From Topomyia yanbarensis (lineage: Eukaryota; Arthropoda; Insecta; Diptera; Culicidae): a stretch of 64,000 bases of DNA. The position numbers were made by a program, and so were the translations under genes. The notes under the pieces were generated by a model. That model did no database searches, was not told where the DNA came from, and saw only the letters and a program-made list of their open reading frames with translations. How positions within the stretch are numbered: the first letter of the stretch is position 1; every line of letters begins with the position of its first letter. The stretch is from NCBI RefSeq assembly GCF_030247195.1, contig NC_080672.1, forward strand, positions 3,968,001-4,032,000, given 5' to 3'. Below, piece by piece: positions 34,621 through 47,428 of this stretch.

Positions 34621-35670
34621 TTCTTTGATAATAATCGTCTGCCTGTTTGATTTTTTTATCATCGCGTTATGCATTGCCACGGTTGGGGTTGAAATTTTCG
34701 TGTCGGGCAACTCATATATGATTGTTATTTATTCTTTTATCTACTTTACATTGGACAAAAACACCATTTATTGTGAATAAATTTGAAAAGGACTGACAGG
34801 GTCGTAACGTGGTTTTGTGGACCTTTAGTGGAGACTCAGTTTTGCGTCCTTTGGTGCTTACATTCGCTTTCTTCTCAGCTCGACATTCGAACAATAATGT
34901 GCTTGGAAATGGTACACACACTGATATATTTTCAGACTTATCCTCAATTATTTGTTTAAGTGGTCATACCACTGTAAAGCACGGAAAAATAGGCATATTT
35001 CGGGAATTTTTCTTCACGCAATAAATAGGTGAATCGAGATCTTGTTAAACACGACTTATAACATAAGTAATAAAACACACAAATTAGTTTGTTTGAGCAA
35101 TTTCATCACAAGATGGCGGCTGTGCAGGATTTTTCCTCATGCGCGTTGTTTTGGAAGGGGTCCACGACCGGAAATCTATCTCCCGTAGTTTTTGACCTAG
35201 AGCCAAAAACTAAATTTTTATGATTCTTTATGTCAATAGCAAGCGAAGTACGAAGGATTTTTTCGATATTTTGATTTTACGCGAAATGGCGCAATTTTGA
35301 GTGAAAAAACGCTGAAACTGTCATAAAAATCGACATAAAATTGTTAATTTCAAAAAAGTTAAGCAAAAAAAAAATTAAAATGCTACGCACGTCACTGGAG
35401 AAATCAATTTACTGTGAAAATTTCAAATCAATCAAAAATCATTTGTTCGAGATAAGTTTCCGGCCAGTTCAAAAAAAGTGGTTTCGAGAAAAACGCGGGT
35501 AAAGTTTTCAGTACTCATGTGGTATACGTAAGAGGCGTTGTGGCAGAGTTGAAAATGTATGTCTTGTTTTCGTCTTTCATGTTTTGGGATATCATTTTTA
35601 GCATCCCAAACCACATTTTAGACTAATAAATAAAAAATCGATTTTTTAAAAATTCTACGGTGTAACCTCT
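34621..35670. other. No recognised feature
   Basis: AT-rich DNA before the next MITE. Only short random frames are present. Confidence 0.45.
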
Positions 35671-35977
35671 TAGGGACGATATTTTTTGAGTGACGTAGTA
35701 TTTTTGAGTGATTTTAACACCCCCCCTCCCCCATCGTAGCATTTCGTCACAAACCTCCAAATACCCCCCTGGTAATTACGTAGCTTGGCGGTAATTCACC
35801 CCCCACCTTGTCCCCGTAAAATTTAAAAAAAATGAAGAACGATGTTAGTTATTCCCCTTTAAAAAAGCTACGTAGTATGACATGACCCCCTACCCCCCCT
35901 GTCATCACACATCATCACAAAATACAAAACTCCCCCGTCCCCCATATAATGCTACGTCATTTATGGATGATCCCTTA
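35671..35977. mobile_element. MITE with GACGTAG ends and C-rich interior
   Basis: The left end (TTAGGGACGAT...GAGTGACGTAG) and the complement of the right end (TAAGGGATCATCCATAAATG, then ACGTAGC) are imperfect inverted repeats. The interior carries several CCCCCC runs and repeated ACGTAG motifs. It is about 307 bp and non-coding. Elements of this style are common in arthropod genomes. Confidence 0.7.
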
Positions 35978-38900
35978 AGCAGATCATGATTTCAGCGCCC
36001 CCCTAAGGCTGGCGCCCTTGTTTAGTTTGGTTTAGTTCGAAGCAACTGGGAACAAGATGCGTACACTGGAGCAAACCTAATAAGGACATTATACAAGCGA
36101 GCCACAACGTAGCTCCTACGCCACACACACACCGCTCTCCCCTGCCTAATCATGTATCTGACATGAGCAAATATAAAAATATGTTTTTCAATACACTAAC
36201 CCTGCCGGTGTGCAACGAAACCGCTACTTAAGGAAGCTAGAACATTTTCCTATATAATCAACCTGAGTTTTTGACGAAAGGCCATCTGTAGCTCTTATTT
36301 TGTGCGAAAATATCACCCCTCTTCACTTGGGGTTTCTTTTCGAAACACTTTTATTTTTCTTCTTCTCATTTTCAGCGCACTTTTTCAAAGGCACTTTAAT
36401 CACACACCACTGCAAAAAACACCCGCGAAACTTCAATCATTTACTAACAAAACTTCAAATTTTCTGGCAATGTGCAGATGACCGAAGGAAAATGTCCGAA
36501 AACTCATTTGTGCGTTTGAATTTTCACTTCGAAATCCTTTTTTTAAATGTAAACAGGCGCGTCGGTGCCTAGCAACAAGCGTGCGTTTCTGACTTCCACA
36601 TATCTTCACCTTAAACATAAAAATTAGATCACCGCCTACTATACGTGTTCAATATGTGCCTCAAATGGAATAGATATAATTGAAGCATTCGATTTACAAC
36701 TTGAGATCATCAATCTTCCTCTGATATTATGAAAAACAAATGTTTGTCGAGGCGCATCAGTCAATTTCTAATGCATATCTTCCTGTACTCTGCGAATAAA
36801 GAACGTACTTCTACCATTTCACACTAATCTAATTATTATCTACAATCGACACACAACCTTCAATTTTCAACAGTATGTACACATATATTCCGAGTTTTCT
36901 CTTCTACAATCTCTCAAGTTCCGCAGTTTCCATCCATAATCACTTCTCGGTCGCGACATAGTGTACTCACTCGGTATCGTAATTTAATTCCCATCTCGAA
37001 TGCCACAACGCAGAGAAGCACTCGTACAGCTCTATCCCACAAGACCAACCTGGTGGCCCCGAGTGCTGTCAAACTCTTTCAACCACCACGACCATGGACG
37101 GACCACGGACCATGCCAGCTCTTGTGTCGAAGAAGGAGGGATATCGTTTCTAGATGCATTGAGTGAAGGTATCAATAAATGGAAGCATCCCTCGCCCTCG
37201 GTTCAACACCGTTACACGAATCAGCTGGCGAACGGACGAAAAAGCTAGCTGATGATGATAATAAATCTAATTATCACGCTAATGACTAGCGAGGAACGAG
37301 GTTAAAACCAATCAGACAGTGATGATAAGGAGCTCCGTTCTGGTGGGGGACTTTGGAGTGGATGGGGATTTTTTTTTCAAATTCAACAGAGAGCGACGGT
37401 AAATTACATCAGCATTCAGTGTCAGATGGTTATTAATGACAACCGATGTTGTAAGAAGCCTGTGATACGAGTTGAATTTAAAATGTTGCGAAGTATTTGT
37501 GCTTTATATTTGTTGACTTCTTCGGGAAGATGTATACCGTTTTGATTCAAATGTCCGACATCTTCGAGATCCGAATATGTGCTTATTTGAAAACTGATGC
37601 TATTATGCTTATTAAACTACAAAATCAATGTTTCGACTGATAAATAAATTTTTACCATAAAATTTATACCATGCGTTTTGCTTAGAATTAAAAAATGAAC
37701 CACCCTTTCGGCAGTTGCTGCCTGCAAGCGTTCAAATAAACAGGCAGTAGGCTAGAAAAATGCTACCCAGACGTGTCGGAACATTTTTCCCTTGTGTTTA
37801 CCTTTGTTGCTGAAAATATAAGAATGTTGAGAACAGCGATTTTGTTTGTTGGCTTTCGATAATAACATTTACTTGTGTTTTGAATTGGTTGAACCTTCGA
37901 AAGGATCAATTGCTGGTTTCAATTACGTGTAAAGAAAGGTGTGATTTTAGTTGATTTGTTACTTAAAAATGAGAGTCAGGCGATTTGAATCAAAACAGCA
38001 TAATGCAATTTAGCAGTAATTAAACCAACCAAAAAGATCATTTTGATGGACTCCTAGAAGTTTGACAAAAAATGATTGATCTTACAGGTAAATTGATCTA
38101 AAAGTTATAAACTAAATGCATGTAAACGAACTGCTTAATATCTAACTAGAGCCCGGAATTCGAATCACAACGGTCTGGAATTCTCCTACTACTCGTACCC
38201 ATCGTTATCAGATCCATGTTTTATCGATCCAGGATACGGAACTAAGACTGCTTGTAGTAAGCTGCAACGTGCGTCCCAAATCTTTAACCCGTATCACGTA
38301 TCTATCTCAAACCCCAGAAATTTCAAGCACCATTTGCATAAAAGTGATAAAATCACACAGCATCACCGTTCCCTTCCGGAGGCTTTGATTTTGGGACATC
38401 TTCTAGCTCCGCACTAACCGAGATAGCTGTCGAAAAAGGTTTACCGCTTGTTTTTTTTTTTTTGGTTCACAACCGTAGAAAGGTACAGTTAAACTTCTGC
38501 CCATCGTCGTCAATCTAGCTTGGCACGGAGGAGTCCGATTCAACGAATCCTTCCCGCCCTCCCCTGGGGCGGTAGCGGCCGAAATTAAATTAGAATACTT
38601 GGAGCTGACCTCATGCATATAGATGAGATCTGTTTCATCCTTACTGGTTCATAGTTTTGCATTCTGAGTGATATTGCGGAAGGGGAACCGAATATTCGAG
38701 ATTTATGTATCTCTTAAAGAAGTCGTTTTCATCGACTTTGTGTTAGAGATTTTCACTTTTTACTGTCAGTAATGTTTGTTCTTTATTCTCTTTTAGCCTG
38801 ATTATAGAATCGAAAACACTATTGTTTCAACAGATCAATGCATGTGCTAGGGACAGGACCGATATTTGATCCAAGCAACCATAGTCTTTCTATGACATCT

Positions 38901-41340
38901 AAGCAACCGATCAAAACAAACAAAATCATATTCGCAAAAACAGTAGTTTAAGTATTTGTACAGAAAATTCTCGAATCTCGAATAGGTTAGTTATGTGAAT
39001 GGTGCTCTAGCTAATCTAGCCGACGATCTAAAAAGGACATCAGACAACTTTCGTCACGAAATACTAATTCTGACCTTCGAAAGCGCATGGAAAAATTCGA
39101 TTCTCCGTCCGAGTTTCGTTTTATTACTGGAGAACGAGCAATAATAATTGCAGAAGCTGTGATGAAAATCAATCATTCTTTGAAAAAAAAGGCTTGAAAC
39201 CCATTAAGCCTCGAAACACAAAAGGACTCAATGTCCAAAGTGCATGAAAAAATCTCCAGATTAAGGTACTATAACCGTTAAATAGACCTTGCTCATTATC
39301 ATTAGTTCATTATTTGACAGATTAGATAGTATTCAGAAGCAAGGCCAGGAAGCTGGAAAAAATTGACGGTGCTCATTGGAGATTGCACAGACTCGAAGTA
39401 ATTTGTTAAAATTAAATGCGTGTTGTGCAGTACGGAAAACTTCATCACAGATCGACCAGAGAGAACAGGGCGCTGAGAAGTGACAAACTATATAACACAT
39501 CTGATTTACAAACGATAATCAGTTCAGCGACTGGTTTGTTGCAGCTACCGATGAAGAAGATAGATGTGTACGAGATTCTACGCACATCGCAAATAAGTTC
39601 CGACCACGGCTCATCAAACAAGACATCGAATTGGTTTTTGGGTTCGATTTAAAGTTTCCCAAATCGTTTAGACTAACTGAACTATTTATTTTAGGAAAGT
39701 TTCGAGTGTGTAAAGTACACCTCGATGAACTAATCGCAGATGTATCCAAGGACCGACACCGGTTGCCTCTACATTCTAATTGACTGGGATTTAGAAATAA
39801 ATGCACATGCATTAATTTTGAGTATAATGTTTTGTCGCTAGTACGATGCCGAATTCAGGATATATACAACAGAGTCAAACCTGTAAAGGCACATTCAGAG
39901 ATGCTCTTTACACCGTAATCAACGATTGTGAACTTCACAATTCAAATATTTGAATCGAGGCTTAACAAAATACAAACCACACGGGACATAATGTACAAAC
40001 AACAGCATACGCTAAAATGTTAACGTTTGAATTCGTCTAAAACAGAAAATCGAATGCTTTTTCCAAGTGATTTTGAAATATCTAACACAGTAGAGCAGAC
40101 AAAAATGCAACAATTGGAGCGATATTGATGATGGGTTTAGAGTTTTCAAATGAGTCTTTTAAACAAAGTATTATTTTAAAGCGCCCAAAAGTTAAGCCAA
40201 TCCAAGAATGTGGTAGTTTCTCAGGAAAAAGAGAAAAAAAAAATGGAAAATAATGTTGTACAATGCAAAAAAGCTATTTGCTAATGTTGGTGAAGAACTA
40301 TATCTGAGAGATTCTGTAAGATTCAAACATGTGTGTCACACCAATTGGCTAGTCCGGAGTGATGTCTCGGGTAGCTAAGCACAGAAGCTCTGGTTTGCTG
40401 GAGAGATACTGGTTGGCTACACAACGTTTCTGGATTATTTCAGAATAGTTCAGTTTCAGAATTGTTCTAACTCAAATTCAAGCACGGTTTTCGACATCAA
40501 TTGTATAGGAATCAGTTGTTGTAATGGTGTTGAAATCAATCCAGAATTCAGAGCAGACTTTTGAAGGGTTAAACCGGGGGTATCTTTGAAACAAACATAA
40601 TTATTTTTGAGGCAAAAAAATATTTGAACAAACCTTGCTTGTCATTTAATTGAACAGCTATTTGCACAGCTCAACTAAGCAGTACCAATTGTAAGAAATA
40701 GTAACAACTATTGATTCTACAAAATGTTTGTTTAAAATACATTTATATGGGCACTTCAACCTGAATTATTTATTTCAATTAGAATAATATTATTTCAGAT
40801 AAAGGATCTTCTTACTGATACAATTTATTCTATATTCAATTTAACCTCAACTTTCTCTGATTTAAAAAAAAACATTCAAGATTCTTTAAAATTTAGAACC
40901 AGTTGAAATTAAAATTTATTTCGTTTCGTGGCCCTCGTAAAGTATAATAAGTATTGTCACATCAGTAAGCTTTTCCGAGGCAAACACCTTATGGAGTTTT
41001 GATGTTTTAGACCAGCAATCGTTCGTACATGTCCACTAGGCCTTTTACTCGCGTGCAACTAGATAGTCATGTCATATGTATTCAAGATGACATAAAAGAC
41101 GGGTGTCCAATAAAAGGACAACAGTATTCACAGAGTCAAATTTCGGCACCTTCCAATAAAACATTTTGGATTCGGCTGTCATTTTTTGCCGATTTGTTAA
41201 AATAACGCAGAACTGACATTTGAATACAAATTCGACATTATTGCTTCAAAATAGTTACCGATTGACATAACAAGAAATGTACTGAAAAAGTAACCAATGT
41301 TTAGAAGCTATCACAGCACAACAATTGATTCACCTTTAAC
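35978..41340. other. No recognised gene or mobile element
   Basis: About 5.4 kb. Small frames exist (36300-36572 plus, 37000-37248 plus, 38403-38618 minus, 39416-39652 plus) but none shows a domain or codon pattern I can support. An A-run on the minus strand next to a GC-richer segment (38450-38600) might be an old retroposed sequence. The tract could be host non-coding DNA. Confidence 0.4.
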
Positions 41341-41372
41341 GAATTTTTCGTATTTTTTTTTTTTTTCATACG

Positions 41373-41378
41373 TTTATT
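41373..41378 (-). terminator. Polyadenylation signal of LINE copy 1
   Basis: AATAAA on the minus strand lies about 10 bases before the A-tail. Copy 2 has the same signal at 60000-60005. Confidence 0.7.
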
Positions 41379-41670
41379 TGACACGGCATTTGCAAAAGCT
41401 TTTTACGCCAGTTTCTTTTTTACATAGCACGTTACAAAAATCCTTAAGACTAATTTTAACTATACTAGTACTTTGTCTAAAACTAACACTGAAATCACTT
41501 TATTGTTTGCTTTTTTCCTTACATTGTTGTATTTCATAATGATCTAGTATTTTCGGGTGCATTTATTTACTTTTTTTCTGTTTTTGTCTAAATTTAAAAA
41601 CTAAATATTCTAGGACACTTTAATTGGTGAATGATTAGCCTTGGATGAGAGTATGAGGAGATGAATTTAA

Positions 41671-44600
41671 TTAAATTTTGACAGACGCTGTTTTTAGAAA
41701 ATGATAGATAAGTTCCATGTATAGAGGATCGCGATACGCCAGGATGTCTCTAACAGGAACATGGATTGGTCTTCCTCGGACTTGTAAAGAATCTACTAAT
41801 TGTGATCTGGCTTCACGATATTCAGTGCAGGACCAAACAACATGCTCAATGTCATGGTAACCTTCTCCACAAGCACAATGATTACCCTCAGCGAGCCCAA
41901 TACGACGGAGATGCGCATCTAAAGTATAATGATTGGACATGAGCCTAGACATCACACGGATGAAGTCCCGACTTACATCCAATCCTTTGAACCATGCCTT
42001 CGTTGATACTTTAGGGGTAATTGAGTGTAGCCATCGTCCCATATCTCCATTGTCCCAAGATGTTTGCCAACTAGCAAGTGTCCTCTGTCGAGAAGCGCTA
42101 TAAAATTCATTGTAAGCGATGGGTCTTTCATATATTTCACCATCTAGTGCACCAATCTTGGCTAAATTATCAGCTTTCTCATTGCCCGCAATAGAGCAAT
42201 GGGCGGGGAGCCACACTAGGGTAAATTTATAACATTTTCTTGTCAGGTTACTCAGAGATTCTCGTATCTTCCCCAAAAAGAATGGATCGTGATTATCAAT
42301 CCTCTTTGAGCGTAGAGCTGCAATTGTGCTGAGACTATCAGTGAGGATAAAGTAATGGTTCGGGGGTAAAGTATTAATTATTTGCAAACTATAGTGAACT
42401 GCTGCTAGTTCCGCTATATAAACAGAGGCGGGTTCTGCAAGTTTGAGAGAAATTGAAAAATTATTGTTGAAAATACCGAAACCAGTGGCCTCACTGATTC
42501 GTGACCCATCAGTGTAAAACATTTTAAGGCAGTCTATGTGTTGATATTTACTTGTGAATATTTTAGGGATCTCCCGCGAGCGTAGATGATCCGGAATTCC
42601 ACGAATCTCTGCTTGCATGGACGTGTCGAAGAATAAAGTGGATTCAGGAATATCTAGTATATTGACGTATGTGGGAACATACCTAGCAGGCGTTATTTCT
42701 TGTGACATGTGATTGAAATACACTGTCATGAATCTGGTTTGGGGTTGAAGCTCGACAAGTCTTTCAAAATTTTCAATTACCAGTGGGTTCATAACCTCAC
42801 ATCGAATAAGTAAACGAGAAGAGAGATCCCAGAATCGGTCTTTTAAAGGAAGAACTCCCGCTAGTACTTCAAGACTCATCGTATGGGTCGACTGCATGCA
42901 ACCTAAGGCAATTCGTAAACAGCGATACTGTATCCGTTCCAGTTTAATAATGTGAGTGTTCGCAGCTGAACGGAAACAGATGCACCCATATTCCATTACT
43001 GAAAGTATTGTTGTTTGATACAATCTTATCATGTCACTTGGATGAGAACCCCACCATGATCCAGTTATTGTTCGCAGAAAATTTATCCTTTGTTGGCATT
43101 TCGTTATTAGATACCTAATGTGGCCTCCCCATGTGCCTTTAGAATCGAACCAAATTCCAAGGTATTTAAAAGTCAGGACTTGGGCTATCGTTCTACCAAC
43201 CAACTGAAGCTGAAGCTGAGCTGGATCACGCTTCCTTGAAAAAACAACCAACTCTGTTTTCTCCGTAGAGAAATCGATGCCTAACTTCAAAGCCCAACTT
43301 GATAAATTATCCAAACTATCTTGCAGTGGTTGTTGTAAATTTAAGGCTTTTGGTCCTGTAACAGAAACCACGCCATCATCTGCAAGTTGCCTTAGAGTGC
43401 ATGGGCTGACAATACAATTATCAATATCATTCACGTAAAAATTGTAGAAAAGGGGGCTTAAACAAGAACCTTGTGGGAGGCCCATGTAACTTATTCTGAA
43501 TGTTGCCAAATCGCCATATGAAAAATGCATGTGCTTTTCTGACAATAAGTTGTATAAATAATTATTTAATATTGGTGAAAGACTACATTGATGTAGTTTC
43601 TCTGAGAGAACATCAATGGAAACAGAGTCGAATGCTCCTTTTATGTCTAAAAACACAGACGCCATTTGTTCTTTTTTTTGCGTAAGCTAGTTGGATTTCT
43701 GACGAAAGTAGCGCCAGACAATCATTCGTTCCCTTTCCCCTCCGAAAACCAAACTGGGTATCTGATAGCAAGCCGTTCGCCTCAACCCAATTGTCGAAAC
43801 GTCGTAGGATAATTTTTTCCAACAATTTCCTGATGCAGGATAACATTGCAATCGGTCGATACGAGTTATGATCGGAGGCTGGTTTTCCCGGTTTTGGAAT
43901 AGCGATAACTCTCACTTGTCTCCAGTCGTGCGGGACAATGTTCTGCTCAAGAAGCTTATTGAATAAATTCAACAAGCGTCTTTTTGCTAGGTCAGGCAGA
44001 TTCTTCACCAAGTTGAATTTAATTCTGTCTAGTCCCGGAGCATTATTGTTGCATGAGAGGAGTGCAATTGAGAATTCCATCATTGTCAAAGGCGAATCTA
44101 TGAAATCGTTACTTGTGGGAGCATCGCGAGTGATTTTCTGCGCAGGAGCAGAATCGGGACAAATTTTCTTGGCGAAATTAAATATCCAACGATTCGAAAA
44201 ATCTTCGCTTTCATTAGTCACGTTTCGATTCCTCATTCTTCTGGCTGTGTTCCAAAGAGTACTCATTGATGTTTCTCTTGACAAGCCATCAACGAAGCGT
44301 CTCCAATAACTAGACTTTTTGGCACGACGTATACTGTCAAATTTGTTTTGCAAAATGAAATAATTTTCAAAGTTCTCACGTATACCCCCTTTCTGTTTCA
44401 TAATTTCTTTGTAGGCAACTTGTTTAGCTTCATATGCATCAGAGCACTCTTTGTCCCACCAAGGATTAGGGGGCCGTCTATTTATTGTCATTCCAGGATT
44501 GCATTTCGTTTGGGCTTGTTCTGCTGCTTCAATAATTAAACCCGCTAAGAATTCATATTCTTCGGTAGGGGGTAGCTCTTCTGTCGAAGCAAGAGAAGTG

Positions 44601-45403
44601 GAAATTAATGTTTCGTATGTTTTCCAATCAATATTTCGTGTTAAGTCATAAGGAACATTGATTGAATTCGTAAGGCCTAATTCACTGTTAATTGAAACAA
44701 CGATTGGCAAATGATCGCTACCGTGAGGATCAGGTACAACCTTCCACGTGCAATCTAACCGAAGTGATGTCGAGCACAGAGATAGATCTAATGCACTTGG
44801 ACGTGCAGGAGGTCTGGGGATGCGTGTTGTTTCGCCAGTATTTAAAACTGTCATATTAAATTCGTCACAAACATTGTATATCAAAGAGGATCGATTATCA
44901 TTGTAGAGGGAACCCCATAATACTCCGTGCGAGTTGAAGTCTCCCAGTATCAGACGCGGAGCAGCCATAGATTCCACTACTTCAAAAATTTGACTTTGTC
45001 CAATTTGAACTTTGGGAGGTATATATATAGAAGCGATAGACATGTCTTTGCCTTTAATATTCGTTTGGACTGCTACAGCCTCAATGCCAGCAATCATGGG
45101 GATGGTAATTCTATAGAAAGAATAGCACTTTTTAATTCCTAGAAGCACTCCTCCATACGGGGTGTCTCGGTCTAGGCGAATAATGTTGAAATCATTTAAG
45201 TTGAAATTAATGTTTGAGGTAAGCCATGTTTCACATAGAGCAAAAGCATCGCATTTTAAATTATGCAGTAAAATTTTTAAGGAATCAATTTTAGGTATGA
45301 TACTTCTGCAATTCCACTGTAAAACAGTGATGGAATCTTTCATTGGAGGAGGTGAATTACCCATTGAAAGATACAATCGCTGCAAGGATGGGCCATTGAG
45401 CAA
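41671..45403 (-). pseudogene. ORF2 of LINE copy 1: endonuclease, RT, RNase H (one frameshift)
   Basis: The polyprotein for target-primed reverse transcription is split into an upstream frame (45403-43613) and a downstream frame (43665-41671). The split falls at the T run 43672-43679, eight T here against seven in copy 2. All domain motifs are present: endonuclease WNCRS, CETW, GDFNSHG, SDHLP; RT FLDIKGAFDSV and LADD; RNase H YTDGSR, ELAAV, TDSLS, PAHCS; C-terminal CACGEGYHDIEHVVWSC. The longest frame starts at 45403. The more likely start is the ATG at 45364, which overlaps the ORF1 stop as ATGGGTAA. The extra base is either a real inactivating insertion or a homopolymer sequencing error. Confidence 0.9.
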
Positions 45404-46682
45404 TCAGCTGCTCTAAAAATGTTCTAATTGTTGGGAGGAAAGCTGAAAGTATACTCTTTAGTGGTTCAGAAATATTGAATGCTTTAAAAATCCAATCAAC
45501 AATTTCAGAAAATTTCAATAATCCTACCCCCGGCTGAGGCTCAGAGGTAGTCGAAATTTTATTATTTCCAGTAATGGTGTTCTGTTTGGATTGCACGTTC
45601 CCAAAACCGGGCGGAATTGATTTCGGTTTTGAATCGGAATTTTTCGGTTTTGGGCGCAGTTTATCTATTGGTGGAGAAATTTTAAGGCCCTTTCTTGGCA
45701 GCTTGGGAAAAGAAGACTGTTTTCTTTTTCTGGAATTTCCGGGTAAAACAAATGATGTACCTTCGCACGCTCCGTCAGAGTCAGACTGTTCCGAAAATAG
45801 AGATGTGTAAGTGTTTTCTAAGAAAATGGGTTTAGGGGTAGCATTTTTCAACATTTCTGCATAGGAGCGCTTAGACCTCTCCTTCAAGGATCGTTTAATT
45901 TTATCCTCACGCAATTTATAAATGGGGCATGCAGGGAGCTCATGTGAGTTTTCTCCGCACATTAAACATTTTTCTGAATTTTCATTACATGTATCCTCTT
46001 GATGAGAACCCCCACATTTGCCACACCGTGCCTTATTGGAACAGTAAGTGGCTGTGTGGCCAAGCTGTTTGCAATTAAGGCAATTCATTACACGAGGGAT
46101 AAAAAGGCGAACAGGGAGACGAATCTTATCGATAATGACATAGTTGGGCAGCGCAGACCCAGCGAAAGTCACTCGAAATGAGTCAGACAGTCGATAAACT
46201 TTTTTATCTCCTTCGTGTGATACTGAATGCAATTGCTTGCATTCAAGTATTTTTACGTCTTTAAGTATGGTGTCTTTGAAACGACCAACCCCATGCTTAA
46301 CTAAGTCATCAACAGTCAAACTCGATTCTGTGATGACCCCATCAATTTCAATTTCCTTTGAAGGAATATACGCTCTATACTCACGCGTAAAAAGCTCGCA
46401 AGAAGCAATTGCATTGGCTTGTTTGAGACTACCAACGACAATGCGTATTTTATCTTTATTGACTTTGACGATCTCTTTTACATCCGAGAATCGCGAAGTC
46501 AAATCTTTAGAAATTTGAATAATATTTACGGCCTTTACTTTACGCCTAATAAATACAATCCATGGTCCCGTTGAAGACTCTGGGTAAATTTTAATTCTAG
46601 TCGGATTTACATTTTCAGCATAACGCTTAGGGGGAGGGTCTGTTACTCGTTCTCCCATCTCTTCATCCATTTTACCTAGCAA
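45357..46682 (-). CDS. ORF1 (gag-like RNA-binding protein) of LINE copy 1
   Basis: The 441-codon protein is intact. After a charged N-terminus comes a conserved core (GPWIVFIRRK at 39-48, EIEIDGVITES at 110-120, RLFIPRVMNC to 201). Three zinc knuckles follow: C201-C214 (CX2CX4HX4C), C220-C232 (CX2CX3HX4C, one residue short) and C239-C252 (CX2CX4HX4C). The basic segment 257-275 is lysine- and arginine-rich, and the tail ends in a hydrophobic stretch. By family knowledge it binds element RNA and forms the ribonucleoprotein particle. The ORF2 start overlaps its stop codon by 8 bases. Two relics of the same protein occur at 24.2 kb and 31.7/34.4 kb. Confidence 0.9.
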   Translation of the reverse strand: MLGKMDEEMGERVTDPPPKRYAENVNPTRIKIYPESSTGPWIVFIRRKVKAVNIIQISKDLTSRFSDVKEIVKVNKDKIRIVVGSLKQANAIASCELFTREYRAYIPSKEIEIDGVITESSLTVDDLVKHGVGRFKDTILKDVKILECKQLHSVSHEGDKKVYRLSDSFRVTFAGSALPNYVIIDKIRLPVRLFIPRVMNCLNCKQLGHTATYCSNKARCGKCGGSHQEDTCNENSEKCLMCGENSHELPACPIYKLREDKIKRSLKERSKRSYAEMLKNATPKPIFLENTYTSLFSEQSDSDGACEGTSFVLPGNSRKRKQSSFPKLPRKGLKISPPIDKLRPKPKNSDSKPKSIPPGFGNVQSKQNTITGNNKISTTSEPQPGVGLLKFSEIVDWIFKAFNISEPLKSILSAFLPTIRTFLEQLIAQWPILAAIVSFNG

Positions 46683-47321
46683 GAAAAACTATCACAAAAA
46701 GGAATGAAAAATATACCTGTTATACCTGTAGAACACACCTCATGTGTTACGTTGTAAACTCGGTGCCCGAAAATAGGAATAGGCCTACCTGCAACACTTC
46801 AAAACTCTCTCCGGTTAAGCTGCTCGTCGGTATCACCACCACAAGCGCGTTCTCTCCGTTTCCACCGCCGCGGTAAACAAATGTGGCTACCTGTGGCTTG
46901 CTGCGAAAATCCCACTGTCGATGCGGCACTTTTCGGTGCCACTTATTTTCCTTATTCGTCGTACCACTTCTGCGGTAGACGAATAGAGCTAATGGGTCTA
47001 CCTGTGACGCTTCCCCTCTCGTCGATTAGAATTGCCCGACGACACCAATACAATATATTTTTTCTGTGTGTACAGGCACGATCACTGTCGATTTCTGCCA
47101 CCGCGGTAGGCAAATTCGTCTACCCGCGGTTTGCTGTCAAAACACCGAGGATGCCGTTGACCACGCCTCCGACGTATCAACTGTCGACTCACACTTAACA
47201 AACTGGTCTCTCTCTCTCTCCCACAAAAACGCATACAGCGTCTCGCACTCCGTCACTCTCTCGAGAACAAAACCTTCCACCTGGAGGCACAACCGTCTCG
47301 GCCGGTTGCAAAAACTGTTAT
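46683..47321 (-). promoter_or_regulatory. 5' UTR / internal promoter region with repeated units
   Basis: About 640 bp upstream of ORF1. Plus-strand landmarks of the form CTACC(T/C)G recur at about 46783, 46883, 46996 and 47126. Three are preceded by a GCGGTA(A/G)(A/G)C block (46869, 46971, 47101), giving about four diverged units of 100-130 bp. LINEs use the 5' UTR as an internal Pol II promoter. Monomer-like repeats there are known from mouse L1, which makes a promoter role plausible but unproven here. No TATA box is obvious, as usual for LINEs. Confidence 0.55.
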
Positions 47322-47428
47322 GAATTTTTCGTATTATTACAACCAGCAATAGTCTGTTCAATAACAATATTTTTGATTAACATGTACTTACCAAAATGTT
47401 CTGTGTTTAATCAGTCGAACCAGTCTGA

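Larger units (their letters stand above)
41355..47321 (-). mobile_element. Full-length I-clade (MosquI-like) LINE, copy 1
   Basis: The element reads on the minus strand from 47321 to a poly(A) tail at about 41355-41366. It is flanked by GAATTTTTCGTATT at 41341-41354 and 47322-47335, a 14 bp target duplication proving both ends. Order: 5' UTR of about 640 bp with repeated units, ORF1 (46682-45357), ORF2 (to 41671), 3' UTR of about 315 bp with AATAAA just before the tail. Endonuclease, RT and RNase H in ORF2 with a three-knuckle ORF1 fit the I clade. Apart from one homopolymer base in ORF2 it appears intact. Clade by domain content, not by tree. Confidence 0.9.

Noticed and set aside
36300..36572. 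Plus-strand 90 codon frame
   Set aside because: Phe-rich from T runs; no domain and no supporting context.
38403..38618. Minus-strand frame next to an A-run as a processed pseudogene
   Set aside because: The peptide matches nothing I recognise and no target duplication was found; only an A-run supports it.
40325..40430. Possible 5S rRNA or tRNA fragment
   Set aside because: Short similarity in style only; no internal promoter boxes and no foldable structure.
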